Positions 55,549 through 63,655 of a stretch of 64,000 nucleotides of DNA are shown piece by piece. Source of the stretch: Vibrio ishigakensis (GTDB lineage: Bacteria > Pseudomonadota > Gammaproteobacteria > Enterobacterales > Vibrionaceae); NCBI RefSeq assembly GCF_024347675.1, contig NZ_AP024881.1:868001-932000 (forward strand). The letters run 5' to 3'. Position numbers and translations under genes: made by a program. How positions within the stretch are numbered: position 1 is the stretch's first letter; each line of letters opens with the position of its first letter. The notes under the pieces were generated by a model. That model was not told where the DNA came from and did no database searches. It saw only the letters and a list, made by a program, of their open reading frames with translations.

Positions 55549-55905
55549 TTAGGAACTATATTGATGTAATAGTTTATTAATAGGTAACCAAACCTTCCAA
55601 TCTGTGAAGTCTGGTGCTTTGGTATTTACTGGATAGGGAATGTGAGAGATACCTAAGAGGGGTGAATGAGGTGGTACAAATATAGATAAAGTTCCATCGG
55701 CGAAAAGGCGGACCTCAAATTTTTGCAGAACTAATTTATCCATTCTAGAGTCATTTGTGTTTAGGGCAGGCATAGATTGAATCCCTACATAGCGCTGAAA
55801 GGTTTTTATAAAACCATGTCTGCCATCGTAGATATACCCGGAATCGAAGAGAAGTTTCTCAGCTTTTAGTCTATTAGAATATTTAGTTTTAAATATCTTT
55901 CTCAT
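55549..55905 (-). CDS. Hypothetical protein
   Basis: A 118-residue frame with a very basic N-terminus (MRKIFKTKYSNRLKAEKLLF) and no recognised domain. No signal peptide or membrane segment is seen. Composition is plausibly protein-like, and the ATG follows AACTTATGAG without a strong binding site. It sits between the IS remnant and a barrel gene. It may be a recently acquired or decaying gene. Confidence 0.5.
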   Translation of the reverse strand: MRKIFKTKYSNRLKAEKLLFDSGYIYDGRHGFIKTFQRYVGIQSMPALNTNDSRMDKLVLQKFEVRLFADGTLSIFVPPHSPLLGISHIPYPVNTKAPDFTDWKVWLPINKLLHQYSS

Positions 55906-56055
55906 AAGTTAGTTACCTAAAAATAGGTATTATGCTAGGAGAAAGTAAATAGAATAAATGAGGTTGTATAGAATAATTTAATAGGTGCAGGAGTGAATAC
56001 TTAGTTCTATTGAAAAGCCAATCCCTTCAGAGGTATTGGCTTTAAATCTATAGCT

Positions 56056-56727
56056 TTAGAAGTAGTAGTTTGCTTGTAGCCAGGCAACGGTGTCTTCCTT
56101 ATTCACCAAGTTCTTTTTCGAAGATTCTCCGGTATATTCAATCTTTGCGCCAATTGAAGCGTTGTCGAGAATCATGTAGCCACCACCCACTTCTATTTGT
56201 GGTATCCACTCTTTGCTTTGCTCGTGATAAGTCGCTTTAGGGTTTGCATAGACCCAGTGCCCAGCGTCAAATCCGTACATACCATAGACGCCAAGTTGGC
56301 CAAGTGCAGATTCAGATTTAGGCTGACCATCCTTTGCATCGGACGTGGTGTAACCTACTGAAGCCATTGGAAATAGAGTGATCTTGTCGGTGGCTTGGAA
56401 CTTATAGATAGCACCAGCAAGAGCCGTTGTATTGTCTTTATCTCCAAGTACATCCAGGGAATAACCTAAGCCATCTGTAACATGAAAGTATCTACCGCGA
56501 TAATTCATATCACCCGACTTGTTGTCTATCCCAAGATCCAGTTGAAATATATTGCTGCCTAATCCGATCATACCGTTAAGCTGAGTACTGTTTTCGCTGG
56601 CACTTACACCAAGGGTGCTGAAGCTCGCTGTAGGATCGCCATAGTTGACGCTTTCTGCATCCTGCTCGTTTGCAATAGCGCCACCGCATGCTCCAGCTAT
56701 TGCCAGCCCAATTAATAACTTTTTCAT
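56056..56727 (-). CDS. Outer-membrane beta-barrel protein, divergent from LTTR
   Basis: A 223-residue exported protein: signal peptide MKKLLIGLAIAGACGGAIAN, then strands with frequent Gly and Tyr (SLDVLGDKDNTTALAGAIYKF, FPMASVGYTTSD, IPQIEVGGGYMI) ending in Phe (LQANYYF). GGAG precedes the ATG. It is divergent from the LTTR at 56828 with a 100-base gap, so the regulator probably controls it. The ligand and pore function are unknown. Confidence 0.75.
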   Translation of the reverse strand: MKKLLIGLAIAGACGGAIANEQDAESVNYGDPTASFSTLGVSASENSTQLNGMIGLGSNIFQLDLGIDNKSGDMNYRGRYFHVTDGLGYSLDVLGDKDNTTALAGAIYKFQATDKITLFPMASVGYTTSDAKDGQPKSESALGQLGVYGMYGFDAGHWVYANPKATYHEQSKEWIPQIEVGGGYMILDNASIGAKIEYTGESSKKNLVNKEDTVAWLQANYYF

Positions 56728-56827
56728 CTAAATTTCTCCGAAATATGGGTTGTTTTCGGAGGTATTTTTGCAATTTACACAAAATAGATTAAATTGATAA
56801 GTATCGATTTTTATAATAGGTGGGAAG

Positions 56828-57703
56828 ATGATTAACCTCGATTACTTGCTTGCATTTGTTTCAGCAGCCGATAAAGGCTCTTTCTCTGCGGCAGGAAGGC
56901 ATATAGGAAAAAGCCAAAGTACAATTAGTGTCAGTGTGAGCAACCTAGAGTTAGATCTTGGTGTTTCTTTATTCGATCGTACCGGGAAGTACCCTGTTTT
57001 AACTCCAGAGGGAGAGCATCTGTATCAACAGGCCAAGGTGTTAATGCGTCAAGCCGATAGAATCGAGAACTATACCTCGGGAGTTAGGAATCAAGTTGAA
57101 AACTCATTAGTCATTGGATTAGACCCCTTGGTACCTTTTGCTTTGATTGAAACACCGCTAGAAAAAATCTCACAGAAGTTTCCCTTTACTCAGATCCAAA
57201 TTAAAAAGGAAAAGAGCGAGGAGTTGTTCAGACAACTCAACGAGAATAAGGTCGACTTCGTGCTCCATCTTACTGCAGAAGCCATACCTGACTACTATGA
57301 ATTTGCTTGCATTCATCAGCTCGAGTGGACATGTGTATGCAGTCCAGACAGCGAGTTTGCTGACTTGGAAGTGGTCAAAAACGACTTGTTGACTACAGAA
57401 AGGCAGATTATTTGCACCAGCCTTTATGAGCATGGGGTACTAGGGTCAGTTAGTACACTGTCTCAATCTGTGTGGCTAGCGCATGATCAAGATGACATGA
57501 TTCGCATGGTAGAGCAGGGAATTGGATGGGCAGTATTGCCAACCATCATGCTACAAGAGCGAGTAGGTCTGGGTACTCTAGTTGAGTTTACTCCAGAGTA
57601 TATGAAGTCAAATCAATCCTATGGTGTGGACCTGGTTTGGAAAGCGAATGATAGCCTTGGCCCAGTGGCACACTATCTTCGAGAGTTACTGTTTGCCAGC
57701 TAA
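56828..57703 (+). CDS. LysR-family regulator, divergent from beta-barrel gene
   Basis: A 291-residue LTTR (MINLDYLLAFVSAADKGSFSAA; recognition helix HIGKSQSTISVSVSNLELDLGV; hinge block DMIRMVEQGIGWAVLPTIML). The HIGKS segment is close to the LGKH group of the 36-46 kb island, so it may belong to the same expansion. GTGGGAAG precedes the ATG. It probably regulates the adjacent outer-membrane protein. Confidence 0.9.
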   Translation: MINLDYLLAFVSAADKGSFSAAGRHIGKSQSTISVSVSNLELDLGVSLFDRTGKYPVLTPEGEHLYQQAKVLMRQADRIENYTSGVRNQVENSLVIGLDPLVPFALIETPLEKISQKFPFTQIQIKKEKSEELFRQLNENKVDFVLHLTAEAIPDYYEFACIHQLEWTCVCSPDSEFADLEVVKNDLLTTERQIICTSLYEHGVLGSVSTLSQSVWLAHDQDDMIRMVEQGIGWAVLPTIMLQERVGLGTLVEFTPEYMKSNQSYGVDLVWKANDSLGPVAHYLRELLFAS

Positions 57704-58181
57704 ACTGAACCTTGGTGTACCCAAATATAGCTAACCACATCATCTAGCATTCAGTTAGCCACATATTCCTATCGCATTCCGTCGTCCCTGTGTTCTTCTA
57801 ACGGGGACCTATTAATTTGTGTGATCTATAAATTCCCTATAAAAGTGCCCGAAAAGGCATAAAACGATATGAGTAATAAGCAGCGACCTTATTATCAATG
57901 CCACGCTTAATAAATATAGCGCTTAATTTTAATACCTAATGCGTGTGTACAGTAAGTATTCCTATCATCGTACGTCGTTAAATCCAGCAAATATTGTCAC
58001 CACACCACGTCATCCCCGAGGTCTTTTATCGGGGATCTTTCAAACTCGCAGTAATCAGAGCCTACTTGAAGTATGTTCAATTTAACTATCAAAATCAGTA
58101 CTTTAGAGAACAGCGCAAAGAAATATCGATCCTCTTCAACGAACCCACAAATCACCTATCTATCGATTTTATTAATAATAC
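57704..58181. other. Non-coding interval with hairpin repeats
   Basis: No gene seen. It contains an ATCCCCGA/TCGGGGAT hairpin at 58012-58036 in a GTCATCCCC context, a relative of the repeats behind the opp operons. A weaker GTCCC...GGGGAC pair lies near 57782. Confidence 0.5.
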
Positions 58182-58284
58182 CTATTTTCACCTATTGTAA
58201 ATATTTGCGTAAATTACACCTCAAGCCAAACGGGATTGGCAACAAATCAAATGGAGGTATTTAAATTTAACGAGGTAATCAAAC

Positions 58285-58875
58285 ATGAAAAAATTAATTC
58301 TAGCTTCAACTCTTGCACTAATGTCCGCGTCTTCTTTTGCAGCAGACGATCACTCAGGCTTCCGCGTAGGTGGTGGTTTTGGTACAGATATTGGTAAGTA
58401 TCAACTGCGTAGCGTAGATGATAGTGGCAAAAAAGTGGAAGCCGATCCTTCAGTAGTCTTGGAAGCGGGCTATGACTTTAACGACATCTTTGCGATTAAT
58501 GTTAAGGGCTCTGGTACTGGCTTTAAAGCTTATGAAAATAACAAGTCTACGAAAGGTCAAAACAAAGGTACAGCCTATGACCTAGCAGTTGAAGCTGAAG
58601 TTGGTTATACGTTTGTAACCGCGGGAGATGCAGCAATTAAGCCTTATGTTGCTCTCGGTGCGGTCGGTTTTGACAAAAAAACAAGTGAGAATCAACTTGA
58701 AGATAAAAATGCTGTAAGAGCTCGTGGTGCTGCTGGTGTTCGCATGACGCTAGACAACGGTGTTTACTTTGATGGCCGTATTCAAGCCACTGACTTAACT
58801 CCAAAAGGCGATAAGTTCAACGGTAAAGACCACCTACTAACTCAAGGTCTAGTGACTGTTGGTTACAAGTTCTAA
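58285..58875 (+). CDS. Small outer-membrane beta-barrel protein, family copy 1
   Basis: A 196-residue exported protein: signal peptide MKKLILASTLALMSASSFAA, then glycine-rich strands (FRVGGGFGTDIGKYQLR, VLEAGYDFNDIFAINVKGSG, VEAEVGYTF, IKPYVALGAVGF) and the ending GLVTVGYKF. This resembles OmpA/OmpW-type eight-strand barrels. Its twin at 59870 encodes the same protein. Relatives at 59012 and 63656 make a four-member local family. ACGAGGTAATCAAAC precedes the ATG. Function unknown. Confidence 0.8.
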   Translation: MKKLILASTLALMSASSFAADDHSGFRVGGGFGTDIGKYQLRSVDDSGKKVEADPSVVLEAGYDFNDIFAINVKGSGTGFKAYENNKSTKGQNKGTAYDLAVEAEVGYTFVTAGDAAIKPYVALGAVGFDKKTSENQLEDKNAVRARGAAGVRMTLDNGVYFDGRIQATDLTPKGDKFNGKDHLLTQGLVTVGYKF

Positions 58876-58932
58876 TTCAATTACCCCATGAATATGAACA
58901 CTCTAATTTAGGCGGTTACCTCGCCTAACCCC

Positions 58933-58957
58933 GGCCCCCGAAAGGGGGCTTTTTTGT
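58933..58957 (+). terminator. Terminator of barrel copy 1
   Basis: GCCCCC-GAAA-GGGGGC plus a six-T run, preceded by a second hairpin AGGCG/CGCCT. Confidence 0.9.
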
Positions 58958-59011
58958 TTCATTTGCGAGTTAGCGTTTTATCGTTAATTGGCTTTGCATT
59001 TGGGTAGAAAA

Positions 59012-59590
59012 ATGAAATATAAATTATTGGCACCATTGCTTTTGCTTATTTCCAGTTCTTCAATAGCTGGGATGGATCACTCAGGTTTGCGCGTTGGTGC
59101 AGGCTTGGCTTCAGACATGGGCATGTTCAAAATAGAAGATAAAATTACAGGTTATGATTCCGATCCTTCGGTCATTGTTGATCTTGGTTATGATTTTAAT
59201 GATGTCTTTGCCATAAATATCACCGGCGCTTCGACGGGCTTTAAGTGGGACCGTGGTAAACAGAAACCTAAGTATATAGATACAGCCTATGAGGTAGCGG
59301 TAGCAGGCGAAGTGGGTTATACCAAGGTAACTGAACGCGGGTTTACCATTAAGCCGTACCTTGCGCTCGGTGGTGTTTATTATAATAAGCAGGCGAACCT
59401 TCTTTTTACAGGCAGTGATGGCGGCAGTGATGTTCGTGCCCGTGGCACAATTGGACTGAGAGTTGCTATAGATAATACGCTCTACTTGGATAGCCGTATT
59501 CAGGCAACTAACGTTGCTTATGATGGTAAGTTGTCAGGTAAAGAAGATCTCTTGACCCAAGGGTTAGTTACTGTAGGTTATAAATTCTAA
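59012..59590 (+). CDS. Small outer-membrane beta-barrel protein, diverged family member
   Basis: A 192-residue paralog of the flanking twins, starting at the ATG at 59012 (MKYKLLAPLLLLISSSSIAG); a frame eight codons longer has no signal peptide at its N-terminus. Conserved blocks are HSGLRVGAGLASDMGMF, VDLGYDFNDVFAINITGAST, AVAGEVGYTKV and the ending LLTQGLVTVGYKF. About half the residues differ from the twins. It is enclosed between the two 776-bp repeats and lacks their leader. Confidence 0.78.
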   Translation: MKYKLLAPLLLLISSSSIAGMDHSGLRVGAGLASDMGMFKIEDKITGYDSDPSVIVDLGYDFNDVFAINITGASTGFKWDRGKQKPKYIDTAYEVAVAGEVGYTKVTERGFTIKPYLALGGVYYNKQANLLFTGSDGGSDVRARGTIGLRVAIDNTLYLDSRIQATNVAYDGKLSGKEDLLTQGLVTVGYKF

Positions 59591-59627
59591 TCCTAATAAA
59601 TTAGAACGATTAAAAAATATCTAGAAT

Positions 59628-59666
59628 AGCCCCAATGGTTGAATATCAATCATTGGGGCTTTTTTA
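59628..59666 (+). terminator. Terminator of the diverged barrel gene
   Basis: AGCCCCAATG/CATTGGGGCT stem followed by a T run. Confidence 0.88.
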
Positions 59667-59869
59667 TGATTAAATAAAATTAACACTCCTAATTCTTAAT
59701 AAGAACACTATTAACCACTAGTTTGATTCTGATAAGTAAACCATCTATCTAATAAGTTAATACTAGCTATTTTCACCTATTGTAAATATTTGCGTAAATT
59801 ACACCTCAAGCCAAACGGGATTGGCAACAAATCAAATGGAGGTATTTAAATTTAACGAGGTAATCAAAC

Positions 59870-60460
59870 ATGAAAAAATTAATTCTAGCTTCAACTCTTG
59901 CACTAATGTCCGCGTCTTCTTTTGCAGCAGACGATCACTCAGGCTTCCGCGTAGGTGGTGGTTTTGGTACAGATATTGGTAAGTATCAACTGCGTAGCGT
60001 AGATGATAGTGGCAAAAAAGTGGAAGCCGATCCTTCAGTAGTCTTGGAAGCGGGCTATGACTTTAACGACATCTTTGCGATTAATGTTAAGGGCTCTGGT
60101 ACTGGCTTTAAAGCTTATGAAAATAACAAGTCTACGAAAGGTCAAAACAAAGGTACAGCCTATGACCTAGCAGTTGAAGCTGAAGTTGGTTATACGTTTG
60201 TAACCGCGGGAGATGCAGCAATTAAGCCTTATGTTGCTCTCGGTGCGGTCGGTTTTGACAAAAAAACAAGTGAGAATCAACTTGAAGATAAAAATGCTGT
60301 AAGAGCTCGTGGTGCTGCTGGTGTTCGCATGACGCTAGACAACGGTGTTTACTTTGATGGCCGTATTCAAGCCACTGACTTAACTCCAAAAGGCGATAAG
60401 TTCAACGGTAAAGACCACCTACTAACTCAAGGTCTAGTGACTGTTGGTTACAAGTTCTAA
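59870..60460 (+). CDS. Small outer-membrane beta-barrel protein, family copy 2 (identical twin)
   Basis: Encodes the same 196 residues as the gene at 58285, with the same leader and terminator. Both copies should be expressed alike, so the pair raises dosage and provides substrate for recombination that would delete the diverged member at 59012. Unequal exchange between the twins would change copy number by one unit. Confidence 0.8.
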   Translation: MKKLILASTLALMSASSFAADDHSGFRVGGGFGTDIGKYQLRSVDDSGKKVEADPSVVLEAGYDFNDIFAINVKGSGTGFKAYENNKSTKGQNKGTAYDLAVEAEVGYTFVTAGDAAIKPYVALGAVGFDKKTSENQLEDKNAVRARGAAGVRMTLDNGVYFDGRIQATDLTPKGDKFNGKDHLLTQGLVTVGYKF

Positions 60461-60517
60461 TTCAATTACCCCATGAATATGAACACTCTAATTTAGGCGG
60501 TTACCTCGCCTAACCCC

Positions 60518-60542
60518 GGCCCCCGAAAGGGGGCTTTTTTGT
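60518..60542 (+). terminator. Terminator of barrel copy 2
   Basis: Same GCCCCC-GAAA-GGGGGC hairpin and T run as at 58933. Confidence 0.9.
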
Positions 60543-60700
60543 GTCTGCAAAAACCGACCGAAGTACATATTGAAGCCAGTTGCAGGCAACGTTCTTTACA
60601 GTGGCTATCAGCTCTTATAGCTTTTGGGCTTCAAAGTATCGATATACCTTAACTCTCGGCTGAATCACTCTGACGATTTAACAAATTCTTCTTTTTGTTG

Positions 60701-61066
60701 TTATGCATGGAGAAGCTGGATAGTGATGGGTTGCATACTCAGGCTGTAGGGTTGAAGTTGAGCGCTATGTAGTAACTCTAATAGATAGTCCCAAGATAAA
60801 GCGGATGGGCTGTTGCAGTGCCCTTGGAGGTTAAGAGTGCCCGCTCGAATCGTAAGCTATTTAGCATTAGCCAGGGACTGGAATAAGCGCCAATCAAGTT
60901 CCTCGCACCCACTCAAGTTGTTGATAGCTATTTGATGCTTCTTTGCCAATCTTAAAAGGCTAGATGGCTGGTAAAGGCTTACTGGTACTCGGTTGTATTG
61001 ATCTGGAGGGTTACTTTGTATTGAGGTTAGAGGTGTGGCTAACTGGTTTGATGGACCTAGGTGGAC
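60701..61066 (-). pseudogene. Possible decayed coding remnant
   Basis: On the minus strand one frame stays open for 69 codons (61066-60860), hits a TAG, then reads on for 51 more codons. No start codon or ribosome binding site is visible. Fragments such as LYQPSSLLRLAKKHQIAINN and LSWDYLLELLHSAQLQPYSL look like real protein with an amphipathic pattern. No family could be assigned. The rest of 60543-61333 shows nothing else. Confidence 0.35.
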
Positions 61067-61333
61067 TTAACTAAAATACCTAAGTTAATACCTCGGAATG
61101 AGGTCGAGAGAGGTCTGTATTCAAAACAGATAGCAATTAATAAAGCTTGAGACGGTTAATTCAATAGTTCAGGTTGCTTCACTTCTTAGAGAAAGCTGAA
61201 TAGTCAAAGGTGATCGGGTTGCTCGAACCCAATCTAAAAGTTGGATACTTATAGTGTCTTCTTGATTAAAGCAGTACTGATAATAGAGGGCTGGATAACA
61301 ACTTTATAACCCAGCTTATTTTCAGAAGGGAAC

Positions 61334-62149
61334 TTAAAATTTGTATTGAAGCGCTAGCATTGGGCCACTAAAGTCGACACCCATATTAGCATTTAACAAT
61401 GAATCACCATACTCGACGCCTATCTCATAATGGTTATAGGATGCGTTGAGAATTAGAGAATCTGTTATTTGGTAATATGCTCCGAAATTGAAGTCAATTA
61501 GATGACCATCAAATAGCCGAGTAGACAGCATAAATGCTTCCAAATGAGACGATAGCCCTAGGTTTTGAGTAAGTCGATAACTTCCCCTAACGCCTATGTT
61601 CGGCATAGGAGCAAGGCTATTCTTCTTACCTTTTGTATTGAAACTTAACCAGTCTTGACCGCCTTCATTGATATTGGCGCTGATACCACCTTTCCCCGAT
61701 AGTTGTATCAGGTGCACCCCAAGCATTGCATTCAGGTCAAAGTTATCTGTAGATATGATGCGATGGGCATAACCAATTCGAGCTATATCTATATCCAGGT
61801 TTAGGTCTAGCGTTGCATTTGCTTTAAATTCGCTACCAAGAATCTTTATTGGATCACTGGATACACTTGTGCGAGCGTGACGATGCAATGAACGCCAGTC
61901 CATATAGACACTATTTCCGCTATCGAAGTTGTATTCAATCTTTACATAAGGCGATAGGTTTTTTTCGGCTAAATCCAGATGACTTTCAGCATCGACTTTC
62001 AATTTGGCACCAAGGATGGGAATCCCCAGCGATGCATTGCTGTTCGCAGAGTTATACACGCCACCAAGGGTAACAGAAAGGTCGCCAGCATAAGCGCTGC
62101 TTGTCAGTATGCTTGCTGTGATTAGACATAGTTTTAGCTTTTTCATCAT
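61334..62149 (-). CDS. Outer-membrane beta-barrel protein
   Basis: A 271-residue exported protein: signal peptide MMKKLKLCLITASILTSSAYA, then a long series of strands rich in Asn, Ser and Tyr, ending LALQYKF. IRIGYAHRI-like and GVRGSYRLTQNLGLSSHLEAF segments look like barrel strands. Two tandem ATGs could start it. No diagnostic family motif. It belongs to the cluster of barrel genes in the last 8 kb. Confidence 0.72.
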   Translation of the reverse strand: MMKKLKLCLITASILTSSAYAGDLSVTLGGVYNSANSNASLGIPILGAKLKVDAESHLDLAEKNLSPYVKIEYNFDSGNSVYMDWRSLHRHARTSVSSDPIKILGSEFKANATLDLNLDIDIARIGYAHRIISTDNFDLNAMLGVHLIQLSGKGGISANINEGGQDWLSFNTKGKKNSLAPMPNIGVRGSYRLTQNLGLSSHLEAFMLSTRLFDGHLIDFNFGAYYQITDSLILNASYNHYEIGVEYGDSLLNANMGVDFSGPMLALQYKF

Positions 62150-62408
62150 CGCTTAGTACCGTTCTATTTGTTGAGTGAGCGCTTTAGCCTTTTGGCTACA
62201 TGCGAGCTTGTAAGCAAATATTACAGTGCGATTTTCGATAATTAGAATGAGTAAATATCGAAAATATCGATAGATTATAGAGCGAGTGAAGAGCAGATGA
62301 AGATTGAGTAGCTTTGGTATTTGGGTAGGGGAGTTACTTCTAGGGTTGTTAGTTGAGACCAAATTAGACTGGGATGTTAGCCGGTAAGGTTTGGAGAGTC
62401 AGTGGTGG

Positions 62409-62440
62409 GAAAAATGAGGCGCCAACTCAAGCGCCTCGTT
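62409..62440 (-). terminator. Terminator of the PACE gene pair
   Basis: GAGGCGC/GCGCCTC stem followed on the minus strand by ATTTTTC. Confidence 0.8.
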
Positions 62441-62452
62441 TACAGGTATAAC

Positions 62453-62920
62453 TTAGTTTACGGTGCATATTGGTTGAAATGGAGTCGCGTTGATTGGGAA
62501 TACGCGGTCATAGATTAGGTTGAATACTGCTGAGTAAAATAGAGCGTAAATAACGAAGCCAATATCAGCAATCAGAGCTTCAATGAAGCTCAAATTAAGG
62601 CTTAGTGCAAGTACTGGAACTGTAACCAAGATTAGACCTAGTTCAAATAAGACTGCATGCATAACTCTTTGCTTTGAAGTTTTATTACAATGCCCTTGTG
62701 TTTTATATAGGTGTTTATCAAATAGAAAGTTAAATAACATGTTCCATGCCATAGCCAGTAGAGACATTGCCATAGCTAGAATACCTACATGATGACTAGC
62801 ACCCTGGATAAACATCATACCGATAGGTATTAAAGTTACAATTAATCCAATCTCAAAAAAGATAGTGTGACGAATTCTGTCCATGAAAGAGCGATTGGTT
62901 TTAATATTGTTAGTATTCAT
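62453..62920 (-). CDS. PACE-type efflux transporter (BTP domains), second gene of pair
   Basis: A 155-residue inner-membrane protein with four predicted helices in two tandem bacterial-transmembrane-pair repeats: RIRHTIFFEIGLIVTLIPIG and RVMHAVLFELGLILVTVPVL. Each carries the conserved Glu in helix 1/3, the residue needed for transport in AceI. PACE pumps export biocides such as chlorhexidine and short polyamines. It follows the gene at 62961 after 40 bases, and both probably form one transcript. Confidence 0.85.
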   Translation of the reverse strand: MNTNNIKTNRSFMDRIRHTIFFEIGLIVTLIPIGMMFIQGASHHVGILAMAMSLLAMAWNMLFNFLFDKHLYKTQGHCNKTSKQRVMHAVLFELGLILVTVPVLALSLNLSFIEALIADIGFVIYALFYSAVFNLIYDRVFPINATPFQPICTVN

Positions 62921-62960
62921 AATATATCTCCCATCTAATCGTTAGTAACTTTAAATTGGC

Positions 62961-63386
62961 TTAGAAAAATTTGTCGTAAAGAGCATTAGTAAAATATGTG
63001 TAGGAAAATATAAGAGCGCTAAACCATAAGTCAGCTGACATGACCTGCCAGAATGAGGAGTCGAGCATAGAAAATAATATAGGCGCTGAAATTACGAGTA
63101 GTCCTGCTTGGAATAAAAGTGCATAGACAAAGCGACACTTAGCTGATTTCTTTAAACTACGTCGCCATTTCCATAAATATGTATCGAATCCAAAGCTGTA
63201 AGCTGCATTCCAAACAATCGCTGCAGTAATGAGTAGCAGTATCTTGCCACTGACCAGGTTTATGTCTGCCACATCATCAATAAACACTGGTGCCACCAAA
63301 AGCAAGATCCCACCTTCTAGAGTAAGTGCTCGCACTAGTCTGCTCTTTAGTGGACGTATTGGTTGAGTACAGGTTTGTTGGTTCAT
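62961..63386 (-). CDS. PACE-type efflux transporter (BTP domains), first gene of pair
   Basis: A 141-residue protein with the same four-helix layout: RLVRALTLEGGILLLVAPVF (Glu retained) and RFVYALLFQAGLLVISAPIL (Gln where its partner has Glu). I start at 63386, preceded by GAGGAG; a frame 18 codons longer lacks a binding site. Its second repeat has lost the Glu, so it may work with the other gene's product as a heteromer. Confidence 0.8.
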   Translation of the reverse strand: MNQQTCTQPIRPLKSRLVRALTLEGGILLLVAPVFIDDVADINLVSGKILLLITAAIVWNAAYSFGFDTYLWKWRRSLKKSAKCRFVYALLFQAGLLVISAPILFSMLDSSFWQVMSADLWFSALIFSYTYFTNALYDKFF

Positions 63387-63550
63387 GACTATCTCCTCAT
63401 TGATGGCGCTATTATCTAGCCCATCAGGAAATAGGTACAATGATTAACTATTAATATATCCGATAGATTAAAGTGTCCTCTATATAGGTGGTACCGTCTT
63501 CAATATCTGGTGCCACTTTGATATCTCTATCTATTGAAATTCCCTATAGT

Positions 63551-63655
63551 TTCTATTTTCATCTATTTGACATGTTTGCGTAAATTTCGCCTCGCGCCAG
63601 ACGGATTGGCAGGAAATTGCATGGAGGTATCTGTAATTTTTTGAGGTAATCAAAC
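63551..63655 (+). promoter_or_regulatory. Conserved leader of the barrel family, diverged copy
   Basis: Aligns with 58182-58284 along its length: TATTTTCA, TTTGCGTAAATT, a GCCA...TTGGC hairpin with GGA in the loop, ATGGAGGTAT and GAGGTAATCAAAC. Conservation outside the gene suggests a regulatory role at the promoter or in the mRNA leader. Confidence 0.6.

Larger units (their letters stand above)
58182..58957 (+). repeat. 776-bp direct repeat, copy 1
   Basis: Bases 58182-58957 match 59767-60542 with no difference that I could find. The unit holds a 103-base leader, a whole 196-codon barrel gene and its terminator. The leader has a GCCAA/TTGGC hairpin with a GGA-containing loop and an ATGGAGGTA before the gene; these are also conserved in the diverged copy at 63551-63655. 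The boundary bases differ right outside. Unit spacing is 1585 bases. Confidence 0.95.
59767..60542 (+). repeat. 776-bp direct repeat, copy 2
   Basis: Matches 58182-58957, including leader, gene and terminator. The lack of visible divergence points to a recent duplication or ongoing conversion; a collapsed or duplicated assembly segment is the alternative. Confidence 0.95.

Noticed and set aside
57994..58264. Two short plus-strand frames before the barrel gene
   Set aside because: They lie in hairpin repeats and the conserved leader, with no binding site or family match.
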